Source: Domibacillus indicus
Lineage (GTDB): Bacteria; Bacillota; Bacilli; Bacillales; Domibacillaceae
Assembly (NCBI RefSeq): GCF_000970685.1
Contig: NZ_LAJB01000003.1
Coordinates: 310,001-374,000 of the forward strand
Direction of reading: 5' to 3'
Length of the DNA stretch: 64,000 bases
Shown here in pieces: positions 1 to 7,462 of the stretch (position 1 is the stretch's first letter; each line of letters begins with the position of its first letter). Below the pieces are notes generated by a model. That model saw only the letters and a program-made list of their open reading frames with translations, was not told the DNA's origin and did no database searches. The translations under genes and the position numbers were made by a program.

Positions 1-2
1 TG

Positions 3-80
3 ACAAATCTTTTTGAACTGTTTTTGCTTGTTTCATTGCTAGTGACAGCTGTATTTCAAGGAACAAGAGTGAAAAAATAA
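3..80 (+). CDS. C-terminal end of a membrane protein (partial)
   Basis: The open frame entering the window from the left edge ends at TAA 78-80 and encodes about 25 residues: a hydrophobic stretch (ELFLLVSLLVTAVFQ) followed by a short basic tail (GTRVKK). This looks like the last transmembrane helix and cytoplasmic end of an integral membrane protein. The frame is the only one open over this stretch and a terminator hairpin starts right after the stop. The family cannot be judged from so little sequence. Confidence 0.45.
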   Translation, partial: TNLFELFLLVSLLVTAVFQGTRVKK

Positions 81-120
81 AAGGACAAGACCACTTCAAA
101 CAAATAGCGGTCTTGTCCTT
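81..120. terminator. Bidirectional terminator hairpin
   Basis: A perfect 12-bp stem (AAGGACAAGACC at 81-92 with GGTCTTGTCCTT at 109-120) has a 16-nt loop. On the minus strand the stem is followed by a U-rich stretch from 80 to 72, so it works best for minus-strand transcripts arriving from the flagellin remnant or the leg operon. It also closes the plus-strand gene ending at 80. Confidence 0.7.
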
Positions 121-135
121 ATTCAGCCAGTTAAT

Positions 136-258
136 TTACGTTTGCAATAATTTTAATACCTGCTCTCTTGACTGCCTGCCCTATAATGCCATTGCCTGCT
201 GCGCTTGAGTAAGAATTTGCAGACGCGTCATATTCATAACTTCCTTGGCCATATCCAC
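136..258 (-). pseudogene. Decayed flagellin C-terminus
   Basis: Read on the minus strand from 258 to 136, one frame gives VDMAKEVMNMT, then RLQILTQAQQAMAL, a TAG stop, then GRQSREQVLKLLQT and TAA. It aligns without gaps to the last 39-40 residues of the intact flagellin at 12363-13175 (VDMAKEMMNQT...QAMLSQ...NVLQLLR). The in-frame TAG sits where the intact copy has a Gln, consistent with a CAG to TAG change. Upstream, to about 440, weak similarity to a flagellin N-terminus (a VYRNY-like stretch) may survive with frameshifts and a large internal deletion. The 90-codon ORF overlapping this segment is in another frame and has no ribosome binding site. The C-terminal match is direct; the history is inferred. 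Confidence 0.8.
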
Positions 259-591
259 ACAACCCTCGCATACTGGTCAAAGTAATGCATGATAAACTTG
301 ACGGTCCCCCGTTTCCCAACTGTCGGGCACATGTCCAGCAGCACTGGCTGAGAGCGGAGAGTGAAATGGACAGATTGGTGTAAGTAATTGCGATAAACCG
401 CATGAACTGGAGCGTAAATTTAAGCTTTCCCTCTCAGCAAACAACGAAAAAAGCGCATGAAGTATTCGGAATTCTTAGCCAGCATTTTTATAACTTCCAT
501 ACTAAATTTCAACTTTGACCTTAAAACGAAGATTTTAGCATTGTGTCTCTTATATGCTCAGCCTATTATTAAGACTTTTATGCTATATACA

Positions 592-1278
592 TTAGTTTCT
601 GTTTATCATAAACTCACAGAGCAAAAAATCTTCATCTGTGTCAATATCAAAAGAACGCTGCTTCGGCATGAGATATGCTGTTGTCTCATCAGTTAAAAAA
701 GATTTTGTTTTGATTAACCAGTCTGTTTCCGCTACATAGACAGCTCCGTTTAAGACATAAACAGCCGACAAGTCTTGTCTTCTTACAGCCGGATTTTCTT
801 GCGGAATCAGCGGCCTCATTTGATTATCGTCTGTCGTGGTATACATCCAGAAAGGAGACTTATCCGGCTCCGTTACACTAACACAAACTGATGCTTCATT
901 TATGATCATCGTTTCAATACAACGGTCGATATCTTCTGTTGTCCGGAGCGGGGATGTCGGCTGTAGCAGCATAACGATGTCATAGCCTGCTAATTCAGAC
1001 AGCGCGTGAAGAATCGGTTCAATACCCGGCGTATCATCTTGTGCTAAAGCAGCGGGACGTACAAACGGTACTTCACACTCATATTGCCTTGCAATCTCGA
1101 TAATTTCTTCATCATCTGAAGATATGATACAGCGGTCGATATAGACTGACTGTTTCGCTGCTTCTATTGTCCATGCAATCAGCGGCTTGCCAGCCAACTC
1201 ACGGATATTTTTGCGTGGGACTCCTTTAGAGCCTCCACGTGCCGGAATGATTGCCAGTATCTTTTTGTTTTCAATCAT
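592..1278 (-). CDS. legF: CMP-N,N'-diacetyllegionaminic acid synthase
   Basis: This 228-residue cytidylyltransferase of the NeuA/LegF family activates a nonulosonic acid with CTP to the CMP-sugar used by glycosyltransferases. The N-terminus has the family nucleotide-binding signature (IPARGGSKGVPRKN, about residues 11-24), followed by the QPTSPLR motif near residue 105. The length is normal for the family. It is the last gene of the operon and its start overlaps the stop of ptmE by 4 bases (ATGA), which implies translational coupling. Sequence alone does not separate CMP-sialate from CMP-legionaminate synthases. The legionaminate call rests on the legB, legC and ptmE neighbours. Confidence 0.85.
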   Translation of the reverse strand: MIENKKILAIIPARGGSKGVPRKNIRELAGKPLIAWTIEAAKQSVYIDRCIISSDDEEIIEIARQYECEVPFVRPAALAQDDTPGIEPILHALSELAGYDIVMLLQPTSPLRTTEDIDRCIETMIINEASVCVSVTEPDKSPFWMYTTTDDNQMRPLIPQENPAVRRQDLSAVYVLNGAVYVAETDWLIKTKSFLTDETTAYLMPKQRSFDIDTDEDFLLCEFMINRN

Positions 1279-2321
1279 AAAAATACTCCTCTAAAATCAC
1301 CATTCGCTTTTTCATAATCGGCTATACGACCAATATCAAGCCAATACTCTCTCAAAGGAAACGCAGCTGCTTTTTCTGTTTCCATTACTTTTTTGAACAA
1401 ATCCGGCATATCAAAAAATTCACCTGCCGGCACATGATTTAGCGTATCTGGATTTAGCATATAAATGCCCGCATTGACAAAACTTTTGTGAACTGGTTTT
1501 TCGACAATAGAAAGCAGCTTGCGATGATCTGTTTCAATAACCCCATATGGAATTTGGTATTCGTATTCTCTCACGCACATTGTTGCCTGAGCGTTCGATT
1601 CAAGATGAAAATCAAGCAGCTGTTCAAAATTAATTTTCGTCAAAAGGTCGCCGTTCATCACAAAAAAAGGTACTTTCGGTTTCTCTTTCAATAGTGAAAG
1701 AGCACCTGCTGTACCAAGACGTTTCGTCTCTTCCACATATGTAATGTTAACTCCTAGAGCTGTACCCTCTTGAAAATAATCTTGAATCAATTCTTTCTTA
1801 TAATTGACACATAAAATAAAGTTAGAAAAACCGAAGTTTTTGAAGCTTTCAATAATCGTTTCCAAAATCGGCTTGTCACCGACTTTTAACATTGGTTTTG
1901 GAATATTATCCGTTAACGGACGTAGTCTGGTTCCAAGCCCGCCTGCCATTAAGATGACAACATTTTCTTTCTGTAGTGCCTGATCAACATCATCACTAAA
2001 CAGAATACGGACTACTTTATGCTGTTCATTTATAATAGGTAATTGCTTGAGCTTTCTTTTTCTCATTACTTGTTTATAATAAAAAGCCTTTTTTCCTTCT
2101 TTTTCAAAGACGGGTTTTGTATTCATTACACTTGTGATCTGGCTTTCAAGAGATGTGCCTTTTAAAATTCCTCGCCGAATATCGCCATCTGTTACAGTTC
2201 CTAAAAGATTCTTAGATTCATCTACTACAGCCGCAAATTGCAGAGTTGATTTATCAATGATTCTCATCGTTTCAAGAATAGATGAATCTGGAGAAATTAA
2301 AATCTGTTTCCATCGTTCCAT
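1275..2321 (-). CDS. ptmE: CBS-domain nucleotidyltransferase, PtmE-like (GDP-glucosamine synthesis)
   Basis: The 348-residue protein has two N-terminal CBS motifs (about 1-115) and a C-terminal NTP-transferase domain with the LMAGGLGTRLRPLT signature at about 123-136 and a PKPMLKVGDKP lysine loop. In the Campylobacter legionaminic acid route, PtmE charges glucosamine-1-phosphate with GTP and so commits a GDP-linked amino sugar to this pathway. The same CBS plus transferase architecture and the leg gene context support that role here. It overlaps legH by 25 bases and legF by 4. The sugar substrate is inferred, not shown by the sequence. Confidence 0.8.
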   Translation of the reverse strand: MERWKQILISPDSSILETMRIIDKSTLQFAAVVDESKNLLGTVTDGDIRRGILKGTSLESQITSVMNTKPVFEKEGKKAFYYKQVMRKRKLKQLPIINEQHKVVRILFSDDVDQALQKENVVILMAGGLGTRLRPLTDNIPKPMLKVGDKPILETIIESFKNFGFSNFILCVNYKKELIQDYFQEGTALGVNITYVEETKRLGTAGALSLLKEKPKVPFFVMNGDLLTKINFEQLLDFHLESNAQATMCVREYEYQIPYGVIETDHRKLLSIVEKPVHKSFVNAGIYMLNPDTLNHVPAGEFFDMPDLFKKVMETEKAAAFPLREYWLDIGRIADYEKANGDFRGVFL

Positions 2322-2947
2322 TTCGTCACTTCCTTTGCCGGGACGCCATACACTGTTTGATTCTCTTTAACTTCCTTCAATACGATTGAACCAGCACCAA
2401 CTAGCGCATTGCTGCCAATTCTCGTGTTCTGAATAACAGACGTCCCTATACCAATATGTGTTCCTCTTCCTACTCTCACATTTCCTGATAGTGTTACCCC
2501 TGGCGCAATGTGACAATGTTCGCCAATTTCGCAGTCATGTTCGATAACTGAAGAAGTATTTACAATTGTATTATCGGCAATTTTCGCAAAAGCTTGAACA
2601 ACAGTACCTGCCATTATTTGAACACCTTCACCAATTTCTGCATAAGAGGAAATAATGGCTGATGGATGAATAACCGAGGCAAACAAATAGCCTTTTTCCT
2701 TCATTTTCTGAAAGATCATTGCTCTTATTGGTGAGACACGAATTGAACCTATTGCAAGAACAAGTTTAACTTCATCCGAAGAGTACGAATCAATTTCTTC
2801 ATCTGTACCAAGATAGGAAAGATTAAAGTGATTTGGTTCTTCTACTGGTGCAGTAAATCCGATTATCTCTCGCCTTTGTTGAAGCAATATGTCTGTTAAT
2901 ACAGAAGCATGTCCTCCATTACCAAGTAAAATGATTGGCTTATTCAT
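2297..2947 (-). CDS. legH: Sugar O/N-acetyltransferase of the NeuD/PglD type
   Basis: This 216-residue protein has an N-terminal nucleotide-like fold (LLGNGGHASV at residues 7-16) and a C-terminal left-handed beta-helix of hexapeptide repeats (VIEHDCEIGEHCHIAPG and following). The layout is that of NeuD, PglD and LegH. In the legionaminate pathway LegH N-acetylates the C4 amino group made by LegC. The catalytic His candidates lie in the HDCEIGEHCHIAPG segment. It overlaps legI at its start and ptmE at its end, so it belongs to the operon. Confidence 0.82.
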   Translation of the reverse strand: MNKPIILLGNGGHASVLTDILLQQRREIIGFTAPVEEPNHFNLSYLGTDEEIDSYSSDEVKLVLAIGSIRVSPIRAMIFQKMKEKGYLFASVIHPSAIISSYAEIGEGVQIMAGTVVQAFAKIADNTIVNTSSVIEHDCEIGEHCHIAPGVTLSGNVRVGRGTHIGIGTSVIQNTRIGSNALVGAGSIVLKEVKENQTVYGVPAKEVTKWNDGNRF

Positions 2948-4019
2948 CGATTAAATCTTCAGCTTCGTAGTCTTTTGATGCTTCTGTGCCGAGCAGTGAC
3001 CAATAAAAAGCTGGTGCCATTCCACTGCCAGGACGCTTGATGACAAGATTCTCTTTTGAAAAGAATTCACCTTTTTTAATCGAGCAGGCAGCCGTCAAAC
3101 TCTTTCGTGCAGCAACCCGGTTTTTCTGTTCACTTTTTGTCGGTTTTTTTTCCGCCTGACCAAGTGATTGCTCAGCCGCACGGATCGCTTTTACCATTTC
3201 TGTCAGTTCGTGCGGCTCCAGTGAAGCTTGGTGATCAGGACCCGGGAGCATCCGGCTGATCGTAAAGTGCTTCTCGATGACTTTTGCTCCTCTTGCTGTT
3301 GCAGAAATTGGCACGTAAATACCTTCAGAATGATCAGAAAGTCCAATATCCACCTGCAGTTCGTGCTGCAAATAATCCATCGCCCGCAAATTCACCTCTT
3401 CAATTGGTACAGGGTATTCCGTTGTGCAGTGAAGCACAGTGACATACTTCTTTAATATTCTTTTTGCTTCTTCTTCGTTATAAAATGTCTGAACTTCTGT
3501 TACATTCACTTCTTTTTCAGGAAAAACAAGTCCATACGCTATAAAAGCAAGTGCTGAATGAATATCTTCCATATCCGCCATTCCAGTGGAAAGAATCATC
3601 GGTTTTTGTTTTGTGGCTATATAATGAATGAATGGAACATTTGTCAACTCACCGGATGGAATCTTTACCGTTTGAATTTTCAGTTCATCTAATAAAAAAT
3701 CGACACTTTCCTTGTCAAAAGGTGTCGATAAAAATTCAATTTCCCGTTGGTCGCAATAATTCTTCAGTTGGACAAATTCATTAAATGACAGTTCCAACCT
3801 TTTCAGCATATAAAACTGTGATGTTTCTTCGCCTATATTCGCTACTTGGTATTCAGCTTGTCTTGCTTGTTTTGTCACAAGGTTTTCAGCCTTAAACGTT
3901 TGGAATTTAACCGCATCTGCACCAGCTGCTTTTGCTGCGTCCACTAACACACGTGCCAATTCAAAAGAACCATTATGATTGACACCTGCTTCAGCAATAA
4001 TATATGTGTGGGCACTCAT
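2940..4019 (-). CDS. legI: Legionaminic acid synthase (NeuB family)
   Basis: A 359-residue NeuB-type synthase that condenses phosphoenolpyruvate with a 2,4-diacetamido-trideoxy-mannose to give legionaminic acid. The TIM-barrel domain starts with AEAGVNHNGSFELA (about 9-22) and contains AVKFQTFKAENLV and LSDHSEG. The C-terminal 60 residues form the SAF/antifreeze-like domain (RKSLTAACSIKKGE...KRPGSGM). Length and domain order are normal. The start overlaps the stop of legG by 4 bases. NeuB, LegI and PseI share this fold, and context favours LegI. Confidence 0.87.
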   Translation of the reverse strand: MSAHTYIIAEAGVNHNGSFELARVLVDAAKAAGADAVKFQTFKAENLVTKQARQAEYQVANIGEETSQFYMLKRLELSFNEFVQLKNYCDQREIEFLSTPFDKESVDFLLDELKIQTVKIPSGELTNVPFIHYIATKQKPMILSTGMADMEDIHSALAFIAYGLVFPEKEVNVTEVQTFYNEEEAKRILKKYVTVLHCTTEYPVPIEEVNLRAMDYLQHELQVDIGLSDHSEGIYVPISATARGAKVIEKHFTISRMLPGPDHQASLEPHELTEMVKAIRAAEQSLGQAEKKPTKSEQKNRVAARKSLTAACSIKKGEFFSKENLVIKRPGSGMAPAFYWSLLGTEASKDYEAEDLIDE

Positions 4020-5146
4020 AAGTCATGAAACTCCTTTCGAACAGAGTAAACAGGAATCGATTTCAAAATCATCAAAACTTTTTCCGAGACCTTCCCATCT
4101 CCAAATAGTTGTTCAAAGGGGGCAGAAAAAGCTTGAGCCTGTGAAATCGCCTTTTCAATTGCATTTTCCGTTAAGTCGCTATCAAAAACAGAATTCGGAC
4201 GTATTCTTCCGGATTGCCGACGCCCATAATTGACCGTTGGGGTATGCAAGTACGGAACTTCAATTAGCCCACTGGATGAATTCCCAATAACTATAGCAGA
4301 TTCTTTAACTGTACTTAAATAACGAATCTGCCCTAAAGAATCAAATAATTGAGCATTAACATGTTGTTGCGTAAATTGATAAATCTCTTCATTAATAAGA
4401 CGTCCACCATTGTCTGCATTGGATTTCGTAAAAACAAGATTGACTTTTTGGTAATTTTTCAGTGTTTGTAACAAAGGATAAATTCCATCGGGATCTCCAT
4501 TTGTTTCCGGATGATATGTAATTAAAAAAATCGGCCAAGCCGGATGAAGTGACAGTTCAAGATTCAATTCTTTCCTTGATAGAAGTGGCAATTTTAAAAT
4601 ATTTTCAATCCCAAGCGCTCCAACATTCCAGACGTGTTCAGGAGACTCACCGAGTTGGATAATACGATTTCTGTATTCTTCTGTGCTAGTAAAATGCCAA
4701 GTCGCCATTTTTGTGATGGAATGTCGGATCGCATCATCAAAAGCACCGTGTGTTAATTCACCGCCGTGAATATGAGCGATGGGGATTTGCTGAACCAAAG
4801 CTGTCTGAGCGGCTGCGAGCATTTCAAATCGATCACCTAGTATGATCAATAAATCCGGTTCTAACCGCTCAAAGGTATCAGCAAATCCAATTGTCGCTAA
4901 ACCTATTGATTTAGCTACACCCACTGCTGTATCGGATGACAATAATATCTCCACCTTCTCATCAATCACAAAGCCATCGGCTTCAATCTGTTTATAGGTC
5001 AGACCGAACTCTGGAGACAAGTGCATGCCAGTTGCGACAACCTGCAACTCTAATTCATTATCAGCTTGAATTTCTTTCATCAGCCAGTAAAGAAGGCCGT
5101 ATTCTGCGCGCGTACCAGTAACAATGCAAATTTTCCGCTTATTCAT
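4016..5146 (-). CDS. legG: Hydrolysing UDP/GDP-sugar 2-epimerase (NeuC family)
   Basis: This 376-residue protein removes the nucleotide and epimerises C2 of the diacetamido sugar, producing the mannose-configured substrate of LegI. Family marks include GTRAEYGLLYWLM at about residues 11-23, LGDRFEM, HIHGGELTHGAFDDA, and a late GNSSSGLIEVP segment. Length matches NeuC/LegG. It overlaps both neighbours by a few bases (5139-5146 and 4016-4019). LegG rather than NeuC is inferred from the dehydratase and aminotransferase upstream. Confidence 0.86.
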   Translation of the reverse strand: MNKRKICIVTGTRAEYGLLYWLMKEIQADNELELQVVATGMHLSPEFGLTYKQIEADGFVIDEKVEILLSSDTAVGVAKSIGLATIGFADTFERLEPDLLIILGDRFEMLAAAQTALVQQIPIAHIHGGELTHGAFDDAIRHSITKMATWHFTSTEEYRNRIIQLGESPEHVWNVGALGIENILKLPLLSRKELNLELSLHPAWPIFLITYHPETNGDPDGIYPLLQTLKNYQKVNLVFTKSNADNGGRLINEEIYQFTQQHVNAQLFDSLGQIRYLSTVKESAIVIGNSSSGLIEVPYLHTPTVNYGRRQSGRIRPNSVFDSDLTENAIEKAISQAQAFSAPFEQLFGDGKVSEKVLMILKSIPVYSVRKEFHDL

Positions 5147-6308
5147 GCGGGTCTCCTTTCAACGGGGTAGAAGGTATATTAACAATACGTTCATTAAAGT
5201 TATTTGTTATAGTTAAATCCATTGCCTGACAGTCTTTATATGGCTCCAACCTATTTATTGGTGTCCAGATCGGTCTAGCCATTGCACCTTTTTCATTTAA
5301 TTGCTCTAAAACATAATTACGATTGTGAAACTTTTCATCGAGTACCATTGTCTGAAGCCAGTAATTGCTACGGGCAAAAGACGGTTCTTGAAAAAGCTTA
5401 ACCCCATCCAACTGTTCAAGTAGCTCAGCATATTTTACGGTTGTCTTCCGTTTGGAATTCAAAAACAAATCCATTTTTTCAAGCTGTGCACAGCCAAGCG
5501 CAGCATTAATATTCGGCATCCGGTAATTATAGCCAACTTCATCATGCCGGTATTCCCACGGATGCGGAATTTTAGCAGTAGTCGTTATATGCTTTGCATA
5601 ATCAGCGAACTGGTCATCATTCGTCAAAATTACTCCTCCGCCACCCGTTGTTATAATTTTATTGCCATTAAAGCTTAGGGCGCCTGCAATGCCGAATCCA
5701 CCTGTATGTTTTCCCTTGTAGAACGACCCAAGAGATTCAGCGGCATCTTCAACTAATGCCAAGTTGAAACGCGCGCACAGTTCTACAAGCGGGTCAAGAT
5801 CAACGGGATGGCCAAATGTATGCATTGGAACTACCGCTCGAATTATGCGGTCCGTTTGCTTGTTAACAAGTACTCCATTTTTCATTGTACCGATTTCAGT
5901 CAGATACGTTTCAAGCTTAATCGGATCGAGTCCAAGCGTTGTTTCTGATACATCTGCAAAGTGTGGTACCGCATTTAAATAAGAAACAGCATTAGCTGTT
6001 GCGATAAATGTGAGCGCTGGCATAATGACCTCATCTCCTGCCTGTACGCCAGCAATTTTCAATGAAATATGCAAGGCAGCTGTCCCATTTACAACCGCTA
6101 CCGCCCTTTTTACACCCGTATAATCTGCCAAATCACGCTCAAACTGGTCTACATACTTACCAACAGAAGATACCCAGCCGCTCCGGATGCAGTCAGTCAC
6201 GTACTCTACTTCGGTCTCTGTAAAAGAAGGCTCATGAAGCGGCACGAAATCTTTATTCTTATGAATTTTTTTGATTTTTTGCGCAATGTCTTTCCAATCT
6301 GCACTCAT
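5139..6308 (-). CDS. legC: PLP-dependent sugar aminotransferase, LegC type
   Basis: A 389-residue DegT/DnrJ/EryC1 family aminotransferase expected to aminate C4 of the 4-keto sugar made by LegB. The PLP lysine is in FNGNKIITTGGGG, preceded by VEDAAESLGS, which is typical of the family. An N-terminal extension (IHKNKDFVPLHEPSF) is also seen in LegC proteins. It overlaps legB by 4 bases at its start and legG at its end, so the whole series is one transcript. Confidence 0.86.
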   Translation of the reverse strand: MSADWKDIAQKIKKIHKNKDFVPLHEPSFTETEVEYVTDCIRSGWVSSVGKYVDQFERDLADYTGVKRAVAVVNGTAALHISLKIAGVQAGDEVIMPALTFIATANAVSYLNAVPHFADVSETTLGLDPIKLETYLTEIGTMKNGVLVNKQTDRIIRAVVPMHTFGHPVDLDPLVELCARFNLALVEDAAESLGSFYKGKHTGGFGIAGALSFNGNKIITTGGGGVILTNDDQFADYAKHITTTAKIPHPWEYRHDEVGYNYRMPNINAALGCAQLEKMDLFLNSKRKTTVKYAELLEQLDGVKLFQEPSFARSNYWLQTMVLDEKFHNRNYVLEQLNEKGAMARPIWTPINRLEPYKDCQAMDLTITNNFNERIVNIPSTPLKGDPHE

Positions 6309-7306
6309 ATATTATACACATCTGCCTTATATAGCGATAAATTCACCGGATTAGAAAACCATTCAGCTGTTTCTTTCATGCCCTGCTTAAACCCTTCAAT
6401 GCCACCATATGACGGCTCCCAGCCAAGCAGTTTTCTTGCTTTTTCATTATCTGCCCAAAGGCGTTCTACTTCGCTTTTTTCTGGACGAAAACGTACTTCA
6501 TCTGTTTCAATTTCAATTTTCTTGCCCATTACTTCTGCGATCACTTTTGCAGTATCACCAATGGAGATTTCATAATTACTTCCGATATTAATGACTTCAC
6601 CAACAGCTTTTTCACTGTTCATCATTGAGATAAAGCCGTTGACTGTATCTTTTACATAATTAAAGTCTCTTGTCGGGCTTAAAGCACCAAGTTTAATTTT
6701 TTCTTTGCCAGATGCCAATTGTGTAATGATTGTTGGAATGACGGCACGTGCAGACTGGCGCGGTCCATATGTATTAAATGGGCGGATAATCGATACCGGT
6801 GTTTCAAATGAACGGTAAAACGACAGCGCCATTTGGTCCGCACCAATTTTGGAAGCCGAATAAGGCGACTGTCCTTGCAACGGATGAGCTTCATTAATCG
6901 GCACATATAACGCTGTGCCGTACACTTCGCTTGTTGATGTGTGAACTACTTTTGAGACACCAAGTTCGCGTGCCGCCTGCAGTATATTTAACGTTCCTTT
7001 TATATTTGTATCTATATATGTATCAGGTGAATGATACGAATAAGGAATTGCAATTAATGATGCAAGATGCAAGATAATATCACATCCCTTTACCGCTTGT
7101 TTGACGCCATGGGGATCTCGAATGTCCCCGGAAAAGACCTCTATATTTTCTTTAACATCAGACGGTGCGGAATCAAGCCATCCCCACGAATTGAATGAAT
7201 TATAATAGACGAAAGCCCGCACATTATACCCTTGGCGCATAAGTTCTTCAGCTAAGTGTGAACCAATAAAACCGTCTGCACCCGTAACTAGTATTTTTAA
7301 AGCCAT
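6305..7306 (-). CDS. legB: NAD-dependent sugar 4,6-dehydratase
   Basis: This 333-residue extended short-chain dehydrogenase starts with the NAD-binding motif VTGADGFIGSHL (about 7-18). It carries STSEVYG and the catalytic YSASK motif, placing it with LegB/4,6-dehydratases. It would convert an NDP-GlcNAc-type sugar to the 6-deoxy-4-keto intermediate. As the first gene of the leg operon it has a clear ribosome binding site (AAAGGTGGG) about 10 bases before the ATG. The 156-bp region to the divergent VWA gene holds its promoter. Confidence 0.88.
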   Translation of the reverse strand: MALKILVTGADGFIGSHLAEELMRQGYNVRAFVYYNSFNSWGWLDSAPSDVKENIEVFSGDIRDPHGVKQAVKGCDIILHLASLIAIPYSYHSPDTYIDTNIKGTLNILQAARELGVSKVVHTSTSEVYGTALYVPINEAHPLQGQSPYSASKIGADQMALSFYRSFETPVSIIRPFNTYGPRQSARAVIPTIITQLASGKEKIKLGALSPTRDFNYVKDTVNGFISMMNSEKAVGEVINIGSNYEISIGDTAKVIAEVMGKKIEIETDEVRFRPEKSEVERLWADNEKARKLLGWEPSYGGIEGFKQGMKETAEWFSNPVNLSLYKADVYNI

Positions 7307-7462
7307 TTAATCAAAACCCACCTTTCTTTAATTCTATTTTATATCAGAATAAAGTTTATAGAAAATTTAATATTTTTTCATACTTTGTGCTCAATATACC
7401 TATTAAAAAAGGCTCTCTTATGATACCATATTACCATAACACCTAGAATGGAGGAGACCTAT

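Noticed and set aside
131-403. 90-codon minus-strand ORF
   Set aside because: No ribosome binding site, no recognisable protein, and another frame of the same DNA is a clear flagellin relic.
592-7306. Sialic (neuraminic) or pseudaminic acid operon
   Set aside because: The combination of PtmE, LegB, LegC and a NeuC-type epimerase fits legionaminic acid; no PseB/PseG-type pair is present. Sugar identity remains an inference.
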